NCBI GenBank assembly: GCA_947177685.1
Contig: CAMWVE010000015.1
Location: forward strand, 1 to 59,017
Length of the DNA: 59,017 nucleotides
Source of the DNA: an uncultured Porphyromonadaceae bacterium
GTDB lineage: Bacteria; Bacteroidota; Bacteroidia; Bacteroidales; Muribaculaceae
Direction of reading: 5' to 3'
The notes under the pieces are model-generated. The model was not told where the DNA came from and ran no database searches. It was given only the letters and a program-made list of their open reading frames with translations. Each line of letters begins with the position of its first letter. Position 1 is the stretch's first letter. Both the position numbers and the translations under genes were made by a program. Below, one piece after another: positions 34,271 through 43,075 of the stretch.

Positions 34271-35464
34271 ATGACCGGAAAAAAGAACATGACAATGACT
34301 GAAGCGGTGCGCCGCCTTGTGTGCCGCCTGCAGGCAGTGACGGCACTGATTGTCGCCACGCTGCCGCTGTGGTCATGCTCTGACGACAATCCGGTCAATC
34401 CCCCCGTGCCCCCCACGCATGAGCCTGTGGTTTATCTGACCCTCAAGGTCGATGTTAACGAAGGCTCATCGATGGCGCCTGCCTCGCGAGCCGACGGCAC
34501 ATATTACTTCGAGGAACCTACACGCGATAATGAACGGATGCACGACCTGTTCGTGGTGGTGGTCCGCTCCGAGGACAACACCGTGGAAAGTCGCCGCTTC
34601 GTCACCTTCGACAACAATGCCGTTGTCAGCGCCGACAACCTCATTTTCAAACTCACTTCAGGCGACAAGCGCCTGTTTCTCGTGGCTAACAGCAGTTCGC
34701 TCCCCTCTGATATAATCGACCTTCTGGAAACCCCCATCGGTTCGGTATTCCCGGAAGATGTTCTCAACGCAGCCACTCTCAGCCGCTACTCCTATCAGCC
34801 GTTCTTCACCGGCAATCAGAAAATTCCGATGGCTGAGACCTTCGACCTGACGCTGGAGCCTGACAATTCCGAGGGCGAACCCACCTACTGCTCGGCACGG
34901 GTGTTCGTCACCCGTATAGCGGTGAAATACACCTTCATGTGTCCTGAAGAGGTTTCAGGCATAACCGTCAGGCTCGCCGGCGTGGCAACCAAGCAGTATC
35001 TGATGCCCAACGAGGTGCAGTATGACCCCGGAAAATATCTCCCCGGCGAAACCATCAACGGCATCACCGGTCGCAACATAATCAATTTCACCGCTCCCTA
35101 CGACCCGGTCTGTGCCGACTATCAGGTGAAACTGACAGGTCGCTACAAGGTTGACGGCTTAGGCATCGACGGCTTGCCTGACGGCACCTCCACCTATCGC
35201 TACGACCCCATCTACCTGATGGAGACCCCCGGCTCGAGCTTCTACCTGTCGGCGCTGTTCGACGAGGGCGCCAAGGATCCCGTAGGCAACGATGTCAGCG
35301 GCACATGGTTCGAAAACCGACGGTTGCCCAACCTGCCGTTGCTGCCCCGCAACACCCACGTCATAGTCAATCTGAGCGGCAAAGCCGGACTGGAGTGCAG
35401 CGTGGATCTGGTTCCTTACCGCGGATGCGTGCTGCAGCCCTATTTCGGCATACCGCGCGAATGA
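34271..35464 (+). CDS. Mfa/Fim-type minor pilus subunit
   Basis: A 397-residue lipoprotein (lipobox LWSC after a long N-region with a hydrophobic segment ALIVATLPLW). It shows the two-domain beta structure of accessory fimbrillins (RMHDLFVVVVRSEDNTVESR, RVFVTRIAVKYTF) and ends SVDLVPYRGCVLQPYFGIPR, an ending common in Bacteroidales pilin-like proteins. It probably forms part of the tip or connects the tip to the stalk. The gene starts right after the tandem duplication. I cannot assign it to FimC/D/E or Mfa3-5 individually. Confidence 0.7.
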   Translation: MTGKKNMTMTEAVRRLVCRLQAVTALIVATLPLWSCSDDNPVNPPVPPTHEPVVYLTLKVDVNEGSSMAPASRADGTYYFEEPTRDNERMHDLFVVVVRSEDNTVESRRFVTFDNNAVVSADNLIFKLTSGDKRLFLVANSSSLPSDIIDLLETPIGSVFPEDVLNAATLSRYSYQPFFTGNQKIPMAETFDLTLEPDNSEGEPTYCSARVFVTRIAVKYTFMCPEEVSGITVRLAGVATKQYLMPNEVQYDPGKYLPGETINGITGRNIINFTAPYDPVCADYQVKLTGRYKVDGLGIDGLPDGTSTYRYDPIYLMETPGSSFYLSALFDEGAKDPVGNDVSGTWFENRRLPNLPLLPRNTHVIVNLSGKAGLECSVDLVPYRGCVLQPYFGIPRE

Positions 35465-35548
35465 AAACAGAAACCTAATCAGCGCGAGTGATAACAGAAC
35501 AAAGCATAACTGAGAAAGAGATAAACGAATCATTATAAAGAAGAATAA

Positions 35549-38500
35549 ATGCTCAACCGCTATATAAAGATATTACTGTTGTTGATTATTCCCTACTGGT
35601 TCACGGCGTGTGAGGATGATTTCCCTTACGAGGACCCGTACACTGGCGAGGGAATCGCCAACATCAATGCCACCGTGTCATTCCATCCGCTTGAACCGGC
35701 TCTTGAAAGCCGTGCGGCTGGCGATGCCGTGCATAACGTCACCTCGCTCTGGATGGTGTTCTACAAGGTTGACCCTCAGGGAAACGCGAAATTCGACAAA
35801 AAGATACTTGTCAGCAGCCTCGACGGCTACAAGATTGACCAGAACGGCAACTCCGCCGAGCCGGGCGATGCAGCCACCGGTCCTAACTTGGGGGCAACGG
35901 GCGAGACCACGCCGCACGCCACCTTCTCGCTGACTGACATTGACTTCGGACGTTACAGAATCTATGCCGTGGCAAATGTCCCTGACCTGACCGATGCCGA
36001 CTGCGCCACCATGGAGACCCTGCGCAACAAATCGTTCACTTGGCAGACCGATGTGGCAAAGAACAATGCCATGTTCGGTTACTTCACCCCCGCTCTGTCG
36101 CAGACCTCGAACGGTTTCGAGGCGCCGATTGTCTACATCAACCGCAAGAGCGTCGACCTCCACGCATGGATCAAGCGCCTTGTGTCGAAGGTCACCGTGT
36201 CAATCGACCCCACCGGGCTGAAAGAGTCGGTGCGCGTCTACATCAAGTCAATCAGCATCCGCGACATTCCGCGCACCTGCAAGCTCGGCGTGACTAACAC
36301 TCCCACCGATACGCTCGAACTTATCAAATATGGTGAGGAACTCAAGTATTACACCGCCGAGACAGCCTCTGACGAAGATCGCGCCAAGTGGGGCATGATA
36401 GTGTCGAAAGGTTCCGGTGTCAAAGGTGCCGTCAATCACACGGAGAAGGACAAAGCCCTCTACTTTTTCGAAAACATGCAGGGCGACAAGAAAGGGATGG
36501 GTTCGGACTACAATAAGGAGCAGCAGATTCCGGAGTTGGGCACACCCATCAATTATCCGTCGGACGGTCCGGACTACAAGGACCGTGTGCTTTGCGGAAC
36601 CTACGTTGAAGTGGTGGGCTATTACGAGAGCAAGAACTCGGAGAAGGTGACATCAGGTCCTATCCGCTACCGTTTCATGCTCGGAAAAGATGTGACCTAC
36701 AACTACAATGCCGAGCGAAACTATCACTATAAACTGACGCTGAAACTCCGCGGTTTCGCCAATGAGGCTGACTGGCATATCGCCTACAAGGAATATACCC
36801 CGCAGCTCTCAGGACCGAAGGACTACTATATTTCATATCTTTACGGTCAGAGCATCAACTATCCTCTGCGATTCAGTACCGGACATGACACCGAGGCTGA
36901 CGCGAAGAACTATACGGTGCATGCCGATATCATCGAAAATAACTGGATTCCCTGTGACTCCACCGGCAAGATAGCTCCCAATCCTCCATTTGATAAAAAT
37001 GATATCTACGGTTTTTCATGGGACAAGGAAGCATATGAAGCCACCGGGCTTGCGGTATCACTCAAGGAGCCCTATTTCGGCTTCCTTTCGCTTACACCCA
37101 ATGAAGCGGATATTATCGGTGACGGTGTGGACTATAGAAACGGTGTGGGTCTGGAATGGCTGAAAGATTACTACATACAGCATCCCGGAATCAGTCAGCA
37201 GGAGTTCAACCTGTCAACCTATCCGTCGAGTTTCGATGCCACTGACAAGTCACTTTCATTCAAGGTGCCGATGTACACACGAAACAAGGAGATGGTGCCG
37301 TCGACCGACTTCACAGGTAACAACCCCTACAACTGCTATTACCGTAAGGCGGTGGTGCGTTTCACCCTATGGGACAAGAACGGCAAGCAGGTGTCGTTCA
37401 AGAACGAAAAAGGTGACGATGTGATGTACTTCGACACCAACATATTTCAGGTGCCGCGTGTCGACAACCCCAAGGCGATCTACCGCAAGCATGACAGTGC
37501 GGCATCGTTCGATGTGGAACTGAAGATTCTGAACGGTGCGGGCGCCACAAACTACACTCCTGTGATTTCCGACGGTCCGTGGCGTGCCTACATTATGGCA
37601 AGCACCGAAGATTTCATTGTGCTGTCACGCACCGGACAACCTGATGTCAAAACCAAAGGAAAATATATCACCGGCTCAACCGATGAACCGATTCAGTTCA
37701 CCTATAAACCGAGTGGCACGATAGACAAGGACAAAACCCGGTGCGGCATCATCAGGATTGAATACAATGACTACACCTGTGTTCACCTGATTTTCGTGCG
37801 TCAGGGCTATCATAAGGGTGTCAAACTGGGAAATGCCACATGGAGCTGTTACAATGTTTTTGCTACATCTTACCTTGACACTTATAAATCTTCGGACCCA
37901 TACGCCCCCTCGAACTTAACCACAGAAGAAGTTCCGGTCATGCTCACCAACAGTCCTCTTTCAATAGGCTCTTATCTCAGACGTTGCCAGTATAATTACT
38001 CCATTCCGGAATCGGCAAGTGACACCTACGGCTGGTTAACCCCGATTGGAAGTAAATCAGTAACCAACAGATATATTGACGCAAAAAACAAGGTTCAGAC
38101 AAAGAGTAATGCGTGGGATTCCATACAGGGTTTCGCATGGTACAGCTATAATGGTTCTGCGCAACGATATACACGTCAATGGACAGACAACTGGAAGGCG
38201 CTCAACAACGAGGAGTCAGGCGTGAAATTCAGTGTGCCCACCGTCGAACATTTCAACAGCCTCAAGAATAACTGCAAGTTCGGTTACGGCATAGCCTACG
38301 CTGACGGTGCCACTGAAACGGCTGACAATTATGCTGATTCAAACGGATATATCGACCCTGATAACACCGGCGTGGAAAGCCCTAACGGAGTCCGTTCCTG
38401 TGTGGTTTACGAAGAAAGCGGCGGACGTAACATCATTTTCCCGCTCAGCAAAATAGGACAAGGTCGGCGTCAGGGTCCCAGTGGCTCAGGTCGATTGACC

Positions 38501-38824
38501 TACACCGGTCTTACTACTCTCCTTCCAAATAAAAATGACAACGGAGAATGGACTAACGCAGCATATCGTCCGAACTCATATAACATCTACCGTCGACCGG
38601 GTGCTGTTTATTGGATAAGAAAGCCGGTGACAAAAAAAGTTAATGGCAAGGAGCAACCTGATTATGCCTCATGGGACATCAACTATTTCACCATTGTGTT
38701 CAACCCCTATGACTATGGTAGTCTGTCAGGATGGACCGGTAAGGCAGCAACCATATCAAGTATTAACGAGTGTTCGGATGCACTCCCCATCAAATTGATT
38801 TACGCCAACAACGACGGCATTTGA
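35549..38824 (+). CDS. large DUF4906-like pilus tip / adhesin lipoprotein
   Basis: A 1091-residue lipoprotein (FTAC then EDDFPYED). The first 400 residues resemble fimbrillin N-domains (VTSLWMVFYKVDPQGN, IKRLVSKVTVSIDPTG), typical of DUF4906 tip proteins. A middle region has Ig-like strands. The last 250 residues have a FISUMP-like, lectin-type pattern rich in W, Y and G (AWDSIQGFAWYSYNGSAQRY, GVKFSVPTVEHFNSLKNNC, NSYNIYRRPGAVYWIRK). It is last in the pilus operon and the largest subunit, consistent with an adhesive tip. Ligand unknown. A REP palindrome begins 7 bases after its stop. Confidence 0.75.
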   Translation: MLNRYIKILLLLIIPYWFTACEDDFPYEDPYTGEGIANINATVSFHPLEPALESRAAGDAVHNVTSLWMVFYKVDPQGNAKFDKKILVSSLDGYKIDQNGNSAEPGDAATGPNLGATGETTPHATFSLTDIDFGRYRIYAVANVPDLTDADCATMETLRNKSFTWQTDVAKNNAMFGYFTPALSQTSNGFEAPIVYINRKSVDLHAWIKRLVSKVTVSIDPTGLKESVRVYIKSISIRDIPRTCKLGVTNTPTDTLELIKYGEELKYYTAETASDEDRAKWGMIVSKGSGVKGAVNHTEKDKALYFFENMQGDKKGMGSDYNKEQQIPELGTPINYPSDGPDYKDRVLCGTYVEVVGYYESKNSEKVTSGPIRYRFMLGKDVTYNYNAERNYHYKLTLKLRGFANEADWHIAYKEYTPQLSGPKDYYISYLYGQSINYPLRFSTGHDTEADAKNYTVHADIIENNWIPCDSTGKIAPNPPFDKNDIYGFSWDKEAYEATGLAVSLKEPYFGFLSLTPNEADIIGDGVDYRNGVGLEWLKDYYIQHPGISQQEFNLSTYPSSFDATDKSLSFKVPMYTRNKEMVPSTDFTGNNPYNCYYRKAVVRFTLWDKNGKQVSFKNEKGDDVMYFDTNIFQVPRVDNPKAIYRKHDSAASFDVELKILNGAGATNYTPVISDGPWRAYIMASTEDFIVLSRTGQPDVKTKGKYITGSTDEPIQFTYKPSGTIDKDKTRCGIIRIEYNDYTCVHLIFVRQGYHKGVKLGNATWSCYNVFATSYLDTYKSSDPYAPSNLTTEEVPVMLTNSPLSIGSYLRRCQYNYSIPESASDTYGWLTPIGSKSVTNRYIDAKNKVQTKSNAWDSIQGFAWYSYNGSAQRYTRQWTDNWKALNNEESGVKFSVPTVEHFNSLKNNCKFGYGIAYADGATETADNYADSNGYIDPDNTGVESPNGVRSCVVYEESGGRNIIFPLSKIGQGRRQGPSGSGRLTYTGLTTLLPNKNDNGEWTNAAYRPNSYNIYRRPGAVYWIRKPVTKKVNGKEQPDYASWDINYFTIVFNPYDYGSLSGWTGKAATISSINECSDALPIKLIYANNDGI

Positions 38825-38830
38825 TGCCCC

Positions 38831-38850
38831 GGACGCACCACGGTGCGTCC
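38831..38850. repeat. REP palindrome upstream of the RAYT
   Basis: GGACGCACCACGGTGCGTCC, a perfect palindrome, 25 bases before the transposase start and 7 bases after the pilus tip gene. Confidence 0.85.
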
Positions 38851-38875
38851 GCCGTAACAAACAAATCAAATTGCG

Positions 38876-39358
38876 ATGTCAATAACACCCGAATATCCCC
38901 AACGTAAATCACCCCGTGCTGACTTCCATGATTATTCGGGAGGCGATTACTTCATCACTATATGCACCCGGGACAAGGGGCACTACTTTGGAAAAATTCA
39001 GACAGGGGATATTATACTTACTGAAATAGGAAGGATTGCGGATGCTTTTTTATCTTCATTACATGAACATTACCCATATATAGAAGTACCACTCCATGTG
39101 GTAATGCCGAACCACATCCATGCAATCGTTTCCATCTTTGATAAGCCGGGAGTTCCTTCTTTAAGGTCAGCATTATCGGTTGTTATTGGTGGATATAAAC
39201 AGGCAGTAACAAGATATGCCCAAAGAAACAACATAGAATTCGGTTGGCAAGCCAGATACCATGACCACATAATTCGTGGCTCCCGCGATGGTCTAAAAAT
39301 CACGGAATACATAAAAAACAATATTGCAAAGTGGGACAGCGATTGCTATAACATTTGA
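38876..39358 (+). CDS. REP-associated tyrosine transposase (RAYT, Y1/IS200-like)
   Basis: A 160-residue single-domain HUH transposase of the Y1 superfamily. Visible features: DFHDYSGGDYFITICTRDKG near the N-terminus, the HUH motif in HVVMPNHIHAIV (about 77-88), and a C-terminal WQARYHDHIIRGSRDGLKIT then EYIKNNIAKW, where Y in EYIKNN is the likely nucleophile. The RAYT class is distinguished from IS200 transposases by this C-terminal pattern and by flanking REP palindromes, present here 25 bases upstream and 17 bases downstream. Such proteins cut REP DNA and spread REP or REPIN units. The frame is intact with all catalytic residues, so it is probably active or recently active. Confidence 0.88.
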   Translation: MSITPEYPQRKSPRADFHDYSGGDYFITICTRDKGHYFGKIQTGDIILTEIGRIADAFLSSLHEHYPYIEVPLHVVMPNHIHAIVSIFDKPGVPSLRSALSVVIGGYKQAVTRYAQRNNIEFGWQARYHDHIIRGSRDGLKITEYIKNNIAKWDSDCYNI

Positions 39359-39374
39359 TTCGCATTAGAATAAC

Positions 39375-39449
39375 GGACGCACCACGGTGCATCCCTACAT
39401 GGTTGGCGTTCAATTGGTTGATGTTGTAGGGACGCTTCGTGGAGCGTCC
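39375..39449. repeat. REP pair in outward orientation
   Basis: REP at 39375-39394 (one mismatch in its stem) and REP at 39430-39449, each with the CTACATG/TGTAGG flank facing the other across a 35-base spacer. The orientation is opposite to that in the REPIN-like elements. Confidence 0.8.
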
Positions 39450-39463
39450 GCAATTGCGGGAGG

Positions 39464-39629
39464 GTGTGTCAAAATGAGTATTTGCAGTTGGATTTTGCTT
39501 GCCATGTAGGGACGCTTTGTGAAGCGTCCGCTGTTAAATTCATTATATCAGCTGCTTATCGGACGCACCACGGTGCGTCCCTACATGGTTGACATACTCG
39601 TTTACCGTATAAATTGTATTATGACAATC
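39464..39629 (-). mobile_element. 166-bp REPIN-like element, copy B (inverted relative to copy A)
   Basis: REP palindromes at 39510-39529 and 39561-39580 lie inside the same 166-base block found at 14811-14976, here in reverse complement. Flanks outside the block differ, so the boundaries can be placed near GTGTGTCAAAAT and TATTATGACAATC. Copy B is 105 bases downstream of the RAYT stop. The REP stems differ between copies in a paired manner (CTTCGTGGAG in one, CACCGTGGTG in the other), so pairing is kept. Confidence 0.78.
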
Positions 39630-39635
39630 CTACTA

Positions 39636-39695
39636 TTAGCCCGGAGAACAACGTTTTTATAGGATTGCGGATGCCGGAGACATCCGCTCCGGACG
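39636..39695. repeat. 60-bp dispersed repeat with family-2 palindrome
   Basis: Matches 28516-28575; contains GCGGATG-CCGGAGA-CATCCGC at 39667-39687 followed by TCCGGAC. Confidence 0.78.
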
Positions 39696-39700
39696 CAGTA

Positions 39701-39738
39701 ACGACAAACGGACGCCCCATGGAGCGTCCGTTTGTCGT
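39701..39738. repeat. 38-bp near-perfect palindrome containing a REP
   Basis: 15-base arms (ACGACAAACGGACGC, 39701-39715, and its complement at 39724-39738) enclose a core with CCATGG. It lies 19 bases past the stop of the C69 operon on the minus strand and may serve as its terminator, although no T-run follows. Confidence 0.75.
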
Positions 39739-39757
39739 TGATGACCGGTGAGGATAT

Positions 39758-41392
39758 TTAATTTTTGGGATTGTGAACTTTCAGGCGGTCGCCGGAAGTG
39801 CGGACAATGGAGCGGAAATACTCGGGATTGTCATAACCGCCGAATTTGGGTGTGACGGGCAAACCTTCGGGGGTGTAGAGGAACTTGCCATCGGCTGACT
39901 CCTCCTTGATGTTGCCGTCGAGGTGCTTGACGAAAAGGAAGTCACCGAGAGCCTTGTAGCGTGAAGTGGCTTCGGCTGCCCATTTGTCGGCAAGCTGCTG
40001 CGAGAGCTGCGCTGCTTTGGTTTTATCCTTCATGTCGGGGTTCTTTTCGAGGGCTTCGACATCGGCGGCAATACCTTTTTCCAGTTCCGACTGCACTTTG
40101 CGGATGTCAGGAATCATGCGCGAATAGCGCGGATAGGCGAGGTTGGCAACATAGTTGTTGACCCAGAAGTTTGCGTTCCAGTCGAGGGTGTTGATGTCGC
40201 CGTGACCGAGCTGTTCGGGCACCGAAGGTGTGCGGCAGGGGATGGGGAGGTAGACGCAGGTGTTGGCATCGTCGGTGCCGAACCAAAGCAGTCCTTTCAG
40301 TGCGTCAGGCATGTTGTCGCGCATCTGCGCCACGAATGAAAAGCCGGTCTGCTGGGTGGCAATGGCGCGTTCATGGCTGTATTCCGCACCGTCGACTTCG
40401 AATCCCATGGGGCGGTAGCGGTAAGGGGTATAGAACGGACCTGCGCCGGAGTCCTTAGTCATGTCGAAAGGTGTATCCTCAAAGTGGTCACGCATCATCC
40501 ATTTGAGGTCGTCGACAGACAGCAGGCGGTCAGGCTTGACCCACAGGGGCATGGGCTCGCCTTCAGCCTCATTGATCCACGGCAGATAAGCTGCAGCGTC
40601 AGGAGTGAATTTGTTGAAGTAGCTCCACACGCGGGCGTCGCAGCCACGCAGGGCGCCGAAGTCAGTGACGGCGTAGGCTTTGGAGAAGTCGAAATCCTCA
40701 TCGGCACCGTTGAAATAGCCCTTCTGACGCGCGAAATCAATGACATCGGGCGAATAGAGGGTCTCAGGGTCGTTGAGGGGGAAGCGGTGGATGCGAGCAT
40801 GGTTGGCATGACCGGAGATGTAGCCGTCAGGGACACGACGGGCTACCCAGACGGCACCTTTGTCATCCTTGCCTTTGCCTACCATTTCCATGACCCACAC
40901 CTCGTCAGGGTCAGCGATGGAGAATGATTCGCCTTCGCTGGCATAGCCATATTCCTTGACAAGGTCAGTCATTACCTTGACAGCCTCGCGGGCAGTGCGG
41001 GCGCGCTGCAGGGTGATGTAGATCAGCGAGCCGTAGTCGATCATGCCTGAGCCAGCCAGTTCATGCTTTCCGCCCCAAGTGCTTTCGCCTATGGTCAGCC
41101 CGTGCTCGTTCATGTTGCCGATAGTGGCATAGGTGTGGGGCACTTCGGGAATCTCGCCGAGCAGGCGGTGAGTGTCCCAGTCGATGACCTGCCGCATGGC
41201 GCCTTTGGGATGGTCGGCGGCAGGCTGGTTATAGAGTTCGCCGTAGAGGTTGTGGGAGTCGGCGGCATAGGTTATCAGATTGCCGGTGCCGGGGGTGCAA
41301 GCCCCTTTGGTTGCGATGAGGCTGGTGCATGCCAGCGCGGGCGCAATAGCGATGGCGACAGAGCAAATGACTGTCAAACAGTGTTTTATCAT
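39758..41392 (-). CDS. secreted C69-family dipeptidase (second copy)
   Basis: A 544-residue Ntn-type peptidase of family C69 (PepD-like). The signal peptide ends ALA and the expected nucleophile C22 follows at once (CTSLIATKGAC). Family segments: ESTWGGKHEL (about 93), GESFSIADPDEVWVMEMVGKG (about 155), and MRDHFEDTPFDMTKD (about 300). It cleaves dipeptides in the periplasm or outside. Its start overlaps the stop of the paralogue upstream as ATGA. The two copies share the layout but differ widely in sequence, so this is an old duplication. It is last in a five-gene operon. Confidence 0.88.
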   Translation of the reverse strand: MIKHCLTVICSVAIAIAPALACTSLIATKGACTPGTGNLITYAADSHNLYGELYNQPAADHPKGAMRQVIDWDTHRLLGEIPEVPHTYATIGNMNEHGLTIGESTWGGKHELAGSGMIDYGSLIYITLQRARTAREAVKVMTDLVKEYGYASEGESFSIADPDEVWVMEMVGKGKDDKGAVWVARRVPDGYISGHANHARIHRFPLNDPETLYSPDVIDFARQKGYFNGADEDFDFSKAYAVTDFGALRGCDARVWSYFNKFTPDAAAYLPWINEAEGEPMPLWVKPDRLLSVDDLKWMMRDHFEDTPFDMTKDSGAGPFYTPYRYRPMGFEVDGAEYSHERAIATQQTGFSFVAQMRDNMPDALKGLLWFGTDDANTCVYLPIPCRTPSVPEQLGHGDINTLDWNANFWVNNYVANLAYPRYSRMIPDIRKVQSELEKGIAADVEALEKNPDMKDKTKAAQLSQQLADKWAAEATSRYKALGDFLFVKHLDGNIKEESADGKFLYTPEGLPVTPKFGGYDNPEYFRSIVRTSGDRLKVHNPKN

Positions 41393-43056
41393 TTCTTTAT
41401 GTTCTTTTTGAAGTCAGGGACGCGAAATTGTTTGCCGTTATTCCTGACGATTGATTCATAATAGTTCTTGCTGATATTTGAGGAAGCCGGGTTGACCGGT
41501 TTGCCATAAGGGGTGGTGATGAAATTGCCGTTTTCATCCTGTTTCTTCACTGACTGGTCAAGATATTTCACCAGCAGGAAGTCGCCGAGTTTCTTGTAGC
41601 CGGCGGTGACTTTTTCCGCCCATATCTCAAGGAGGTCATCGGTGATGAGGCGGCGTATTTCGGGGTCATCGAAATCCGGTGCCTGTTCGCAGACTACCGC
41701 CACATCCACGGCTATGGAGTCCTCGAACGCCTTCTGGACGGCGCGGATGTCAGGCATCATGTCGTTATAGCGGTTATAAGCCTGATTGGCGACATAGTTG
41801 TTGACCCAGAAGTTAGAGTCCCACGACAGGTCGTAGAGCGAGCCGTTGTCGCCGCTGAGCTGCCGTGGTACCTTGGTTACGGAGCAGAACACGGGCAGAT
41901 AGACGCAGGTGTTGGCATCGTCGGTGCCGAACCACATCAGCCCGCGGAGAAAGTCGGGACGCGAGGCGTTCATTTCAGCCACCAGCGAGAAACCGGTCTG
42001 CTGGGTGGAAATGGGTCGGTCGTGGGTGTAGTGCTTGCCGTCGTAGTCCCATGTGAGCGGACGCGGACGGTAGGGGGAGTCGTAGTATCCGGCTCCGGCA
42101 TCCTGAGTCATGTCGAGCGGAGTGCCCTCATAGTGGTCGCGCATCATCCACTTCATGTCAGTGGCGTCGATCTTGCGGTTAGGCTTCACGAAAAGCGGCA
42201 GTGGCTCACCCTTCCCCTCGAGAATCCACGGCAGATAGCGCTCCATGCCGTCGGCATACTTGTTGAAATAGCTCCACACGCGCCCGTCGCAGCCGCGTAG
42301 CTTGGTGTAGTTGTCGTAGTCCTGATAAGCCAGCGAGAAGCTGAAATCCTTGTCATCGCCTTTGAAATAACCCTTTTTCCGGGCGAACTCAATGACGTCA
42401 GGCGAGTAAAGGCAGCTCTCCGGGTCGTCGAGCGGGAACTGATGTATGCGCGGGTTGTTGGCATGTCCGCTGATGCAGTCGTCAGGTATGCGGCGAGCCA
42501 CCCACACGAACCCTTTCTCATCCTTTCCTTTGCCGATGAGTTCCATTACCCATGCCTCGTCAGCGTCAGCGATGGTGAACGACTCGCCGGTGCCGGCATA
42601 GCCGTGTTCGTTTATGATTTCGTCAATGACTTTGATTGCCTCGCGGGCAGTGGCGGCACGTTGCAGGGCAATGAAGATTGCGGAGCCGTAGTCAATTATG
42701 CCGTTAGGTTCGGCAAGTTCCTGCCGTCCGCCCCAAGTGCTTTCCACAATGGTCAGCCCTTTCTCGTTCATGTTGCCGATGGTGGAGTAGGTGTGGGGCA
42801 CCTCGGGAATCTCGCCCATGGGCTCCCAAGTGCTCCAATTGTTTATCTGCCGCATGTCACCGCGACGGTGATCGCCGGCAGGCTGAAAATCGAGGAAGCC
42901 GTAGCGGACGTAGGAGTCGGCGGCATAGGTTGCGATTACGCTGCTGTCAGCCGAGGCTGCTTTGCCCACGATAAGGCTGGTGCATGGAGCGGCATTGAAG
43001 CCGGCTGCGGAGGCTGCGAACAGCAGGGCTGATGTGATAAAACGGTTCAGATTCAT
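41389..43056 (-). CDS. secreted C69-family dipeptidase (first copy)
   Basis: A 555-residue paralogue of the preceding entry. C25 in AAPCTSLIVGK is the expected Ntn nucleophile after the signal peptide (about 1-23). ESTWGGRQEL, GESFTIADADEAWVMELIGKG and MRDHYEGTPLDMTQD match the same family positions. It lies 19 bases after the dicarboxylate symporter gene and overlaps the next dipeptidase by 4 bases. It probably splits dipeptides whose products are taken up by the operon's transporter. The retained proline before the cysteine suggests autoprocessing of the last pro-residues. Confidence 0.88.
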   Translation of the reverse strand: MNLNRFITSALLFAASAAGFNAAPCTSLIVGKAASADSSVIATYAADSYVRYGFLDFQPAGDHRRGDMRQINNWSTWEPMGEIPEVPHTYSTIGNMNEKGLTIVESTWGGRQELAEPNGIIDYGSAIFIALQRAATAREAIKVIDEIINEHGYAGTGESFTIADADEAWVMELIGKGKDEKGFVWVARRIPDDCISGHANNPRIHQFPLDDPESCLYSPDVIEFARKKGYFKGDDKDFSFSLAYQDYDNYTKLRGCDGRVWSYFNKYADGMERYLPWILEGKGEPLPLFVKPNRKIDATDMKWMMRDHYEGTPLDMTQDAGAGYYDSPYRPRPLTWDYDGKHYTHDRPISTQQTGFSLVAEMNASRPDFLRGLMWFGTDDANTCVYLPVFCSVTKVPRQLSGDNGSLYDLSWDSNFWVNNYVANQAYNRYNDMMPDIRAVQKAFEDSIAVDVAVVCEQAPDFDDPEIRRLITDDLLEIWAEKVTAGYKKLGDFLLVKYLDQSVKKQDENGNFITTPYGKPVNPASSNISKNYYESIVRNNGKQFRVPDFKKNIKK

Positions 43057-43075
43057 GTTGGTTAACAGTTATGTT

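Noticed and set aside
38876-39358. complete IS200/IS605 insertion sequence
   Set aside because: No tnpB and no IS200-type ends; the C-terminal motif and flanking REP palindromes fit a RAYT better.
39758-43056. assembly duplication of the C69 dipeptidase
   Set aside because: The two genes share motifs but differ across most residues and in length, so they are true paralogues.
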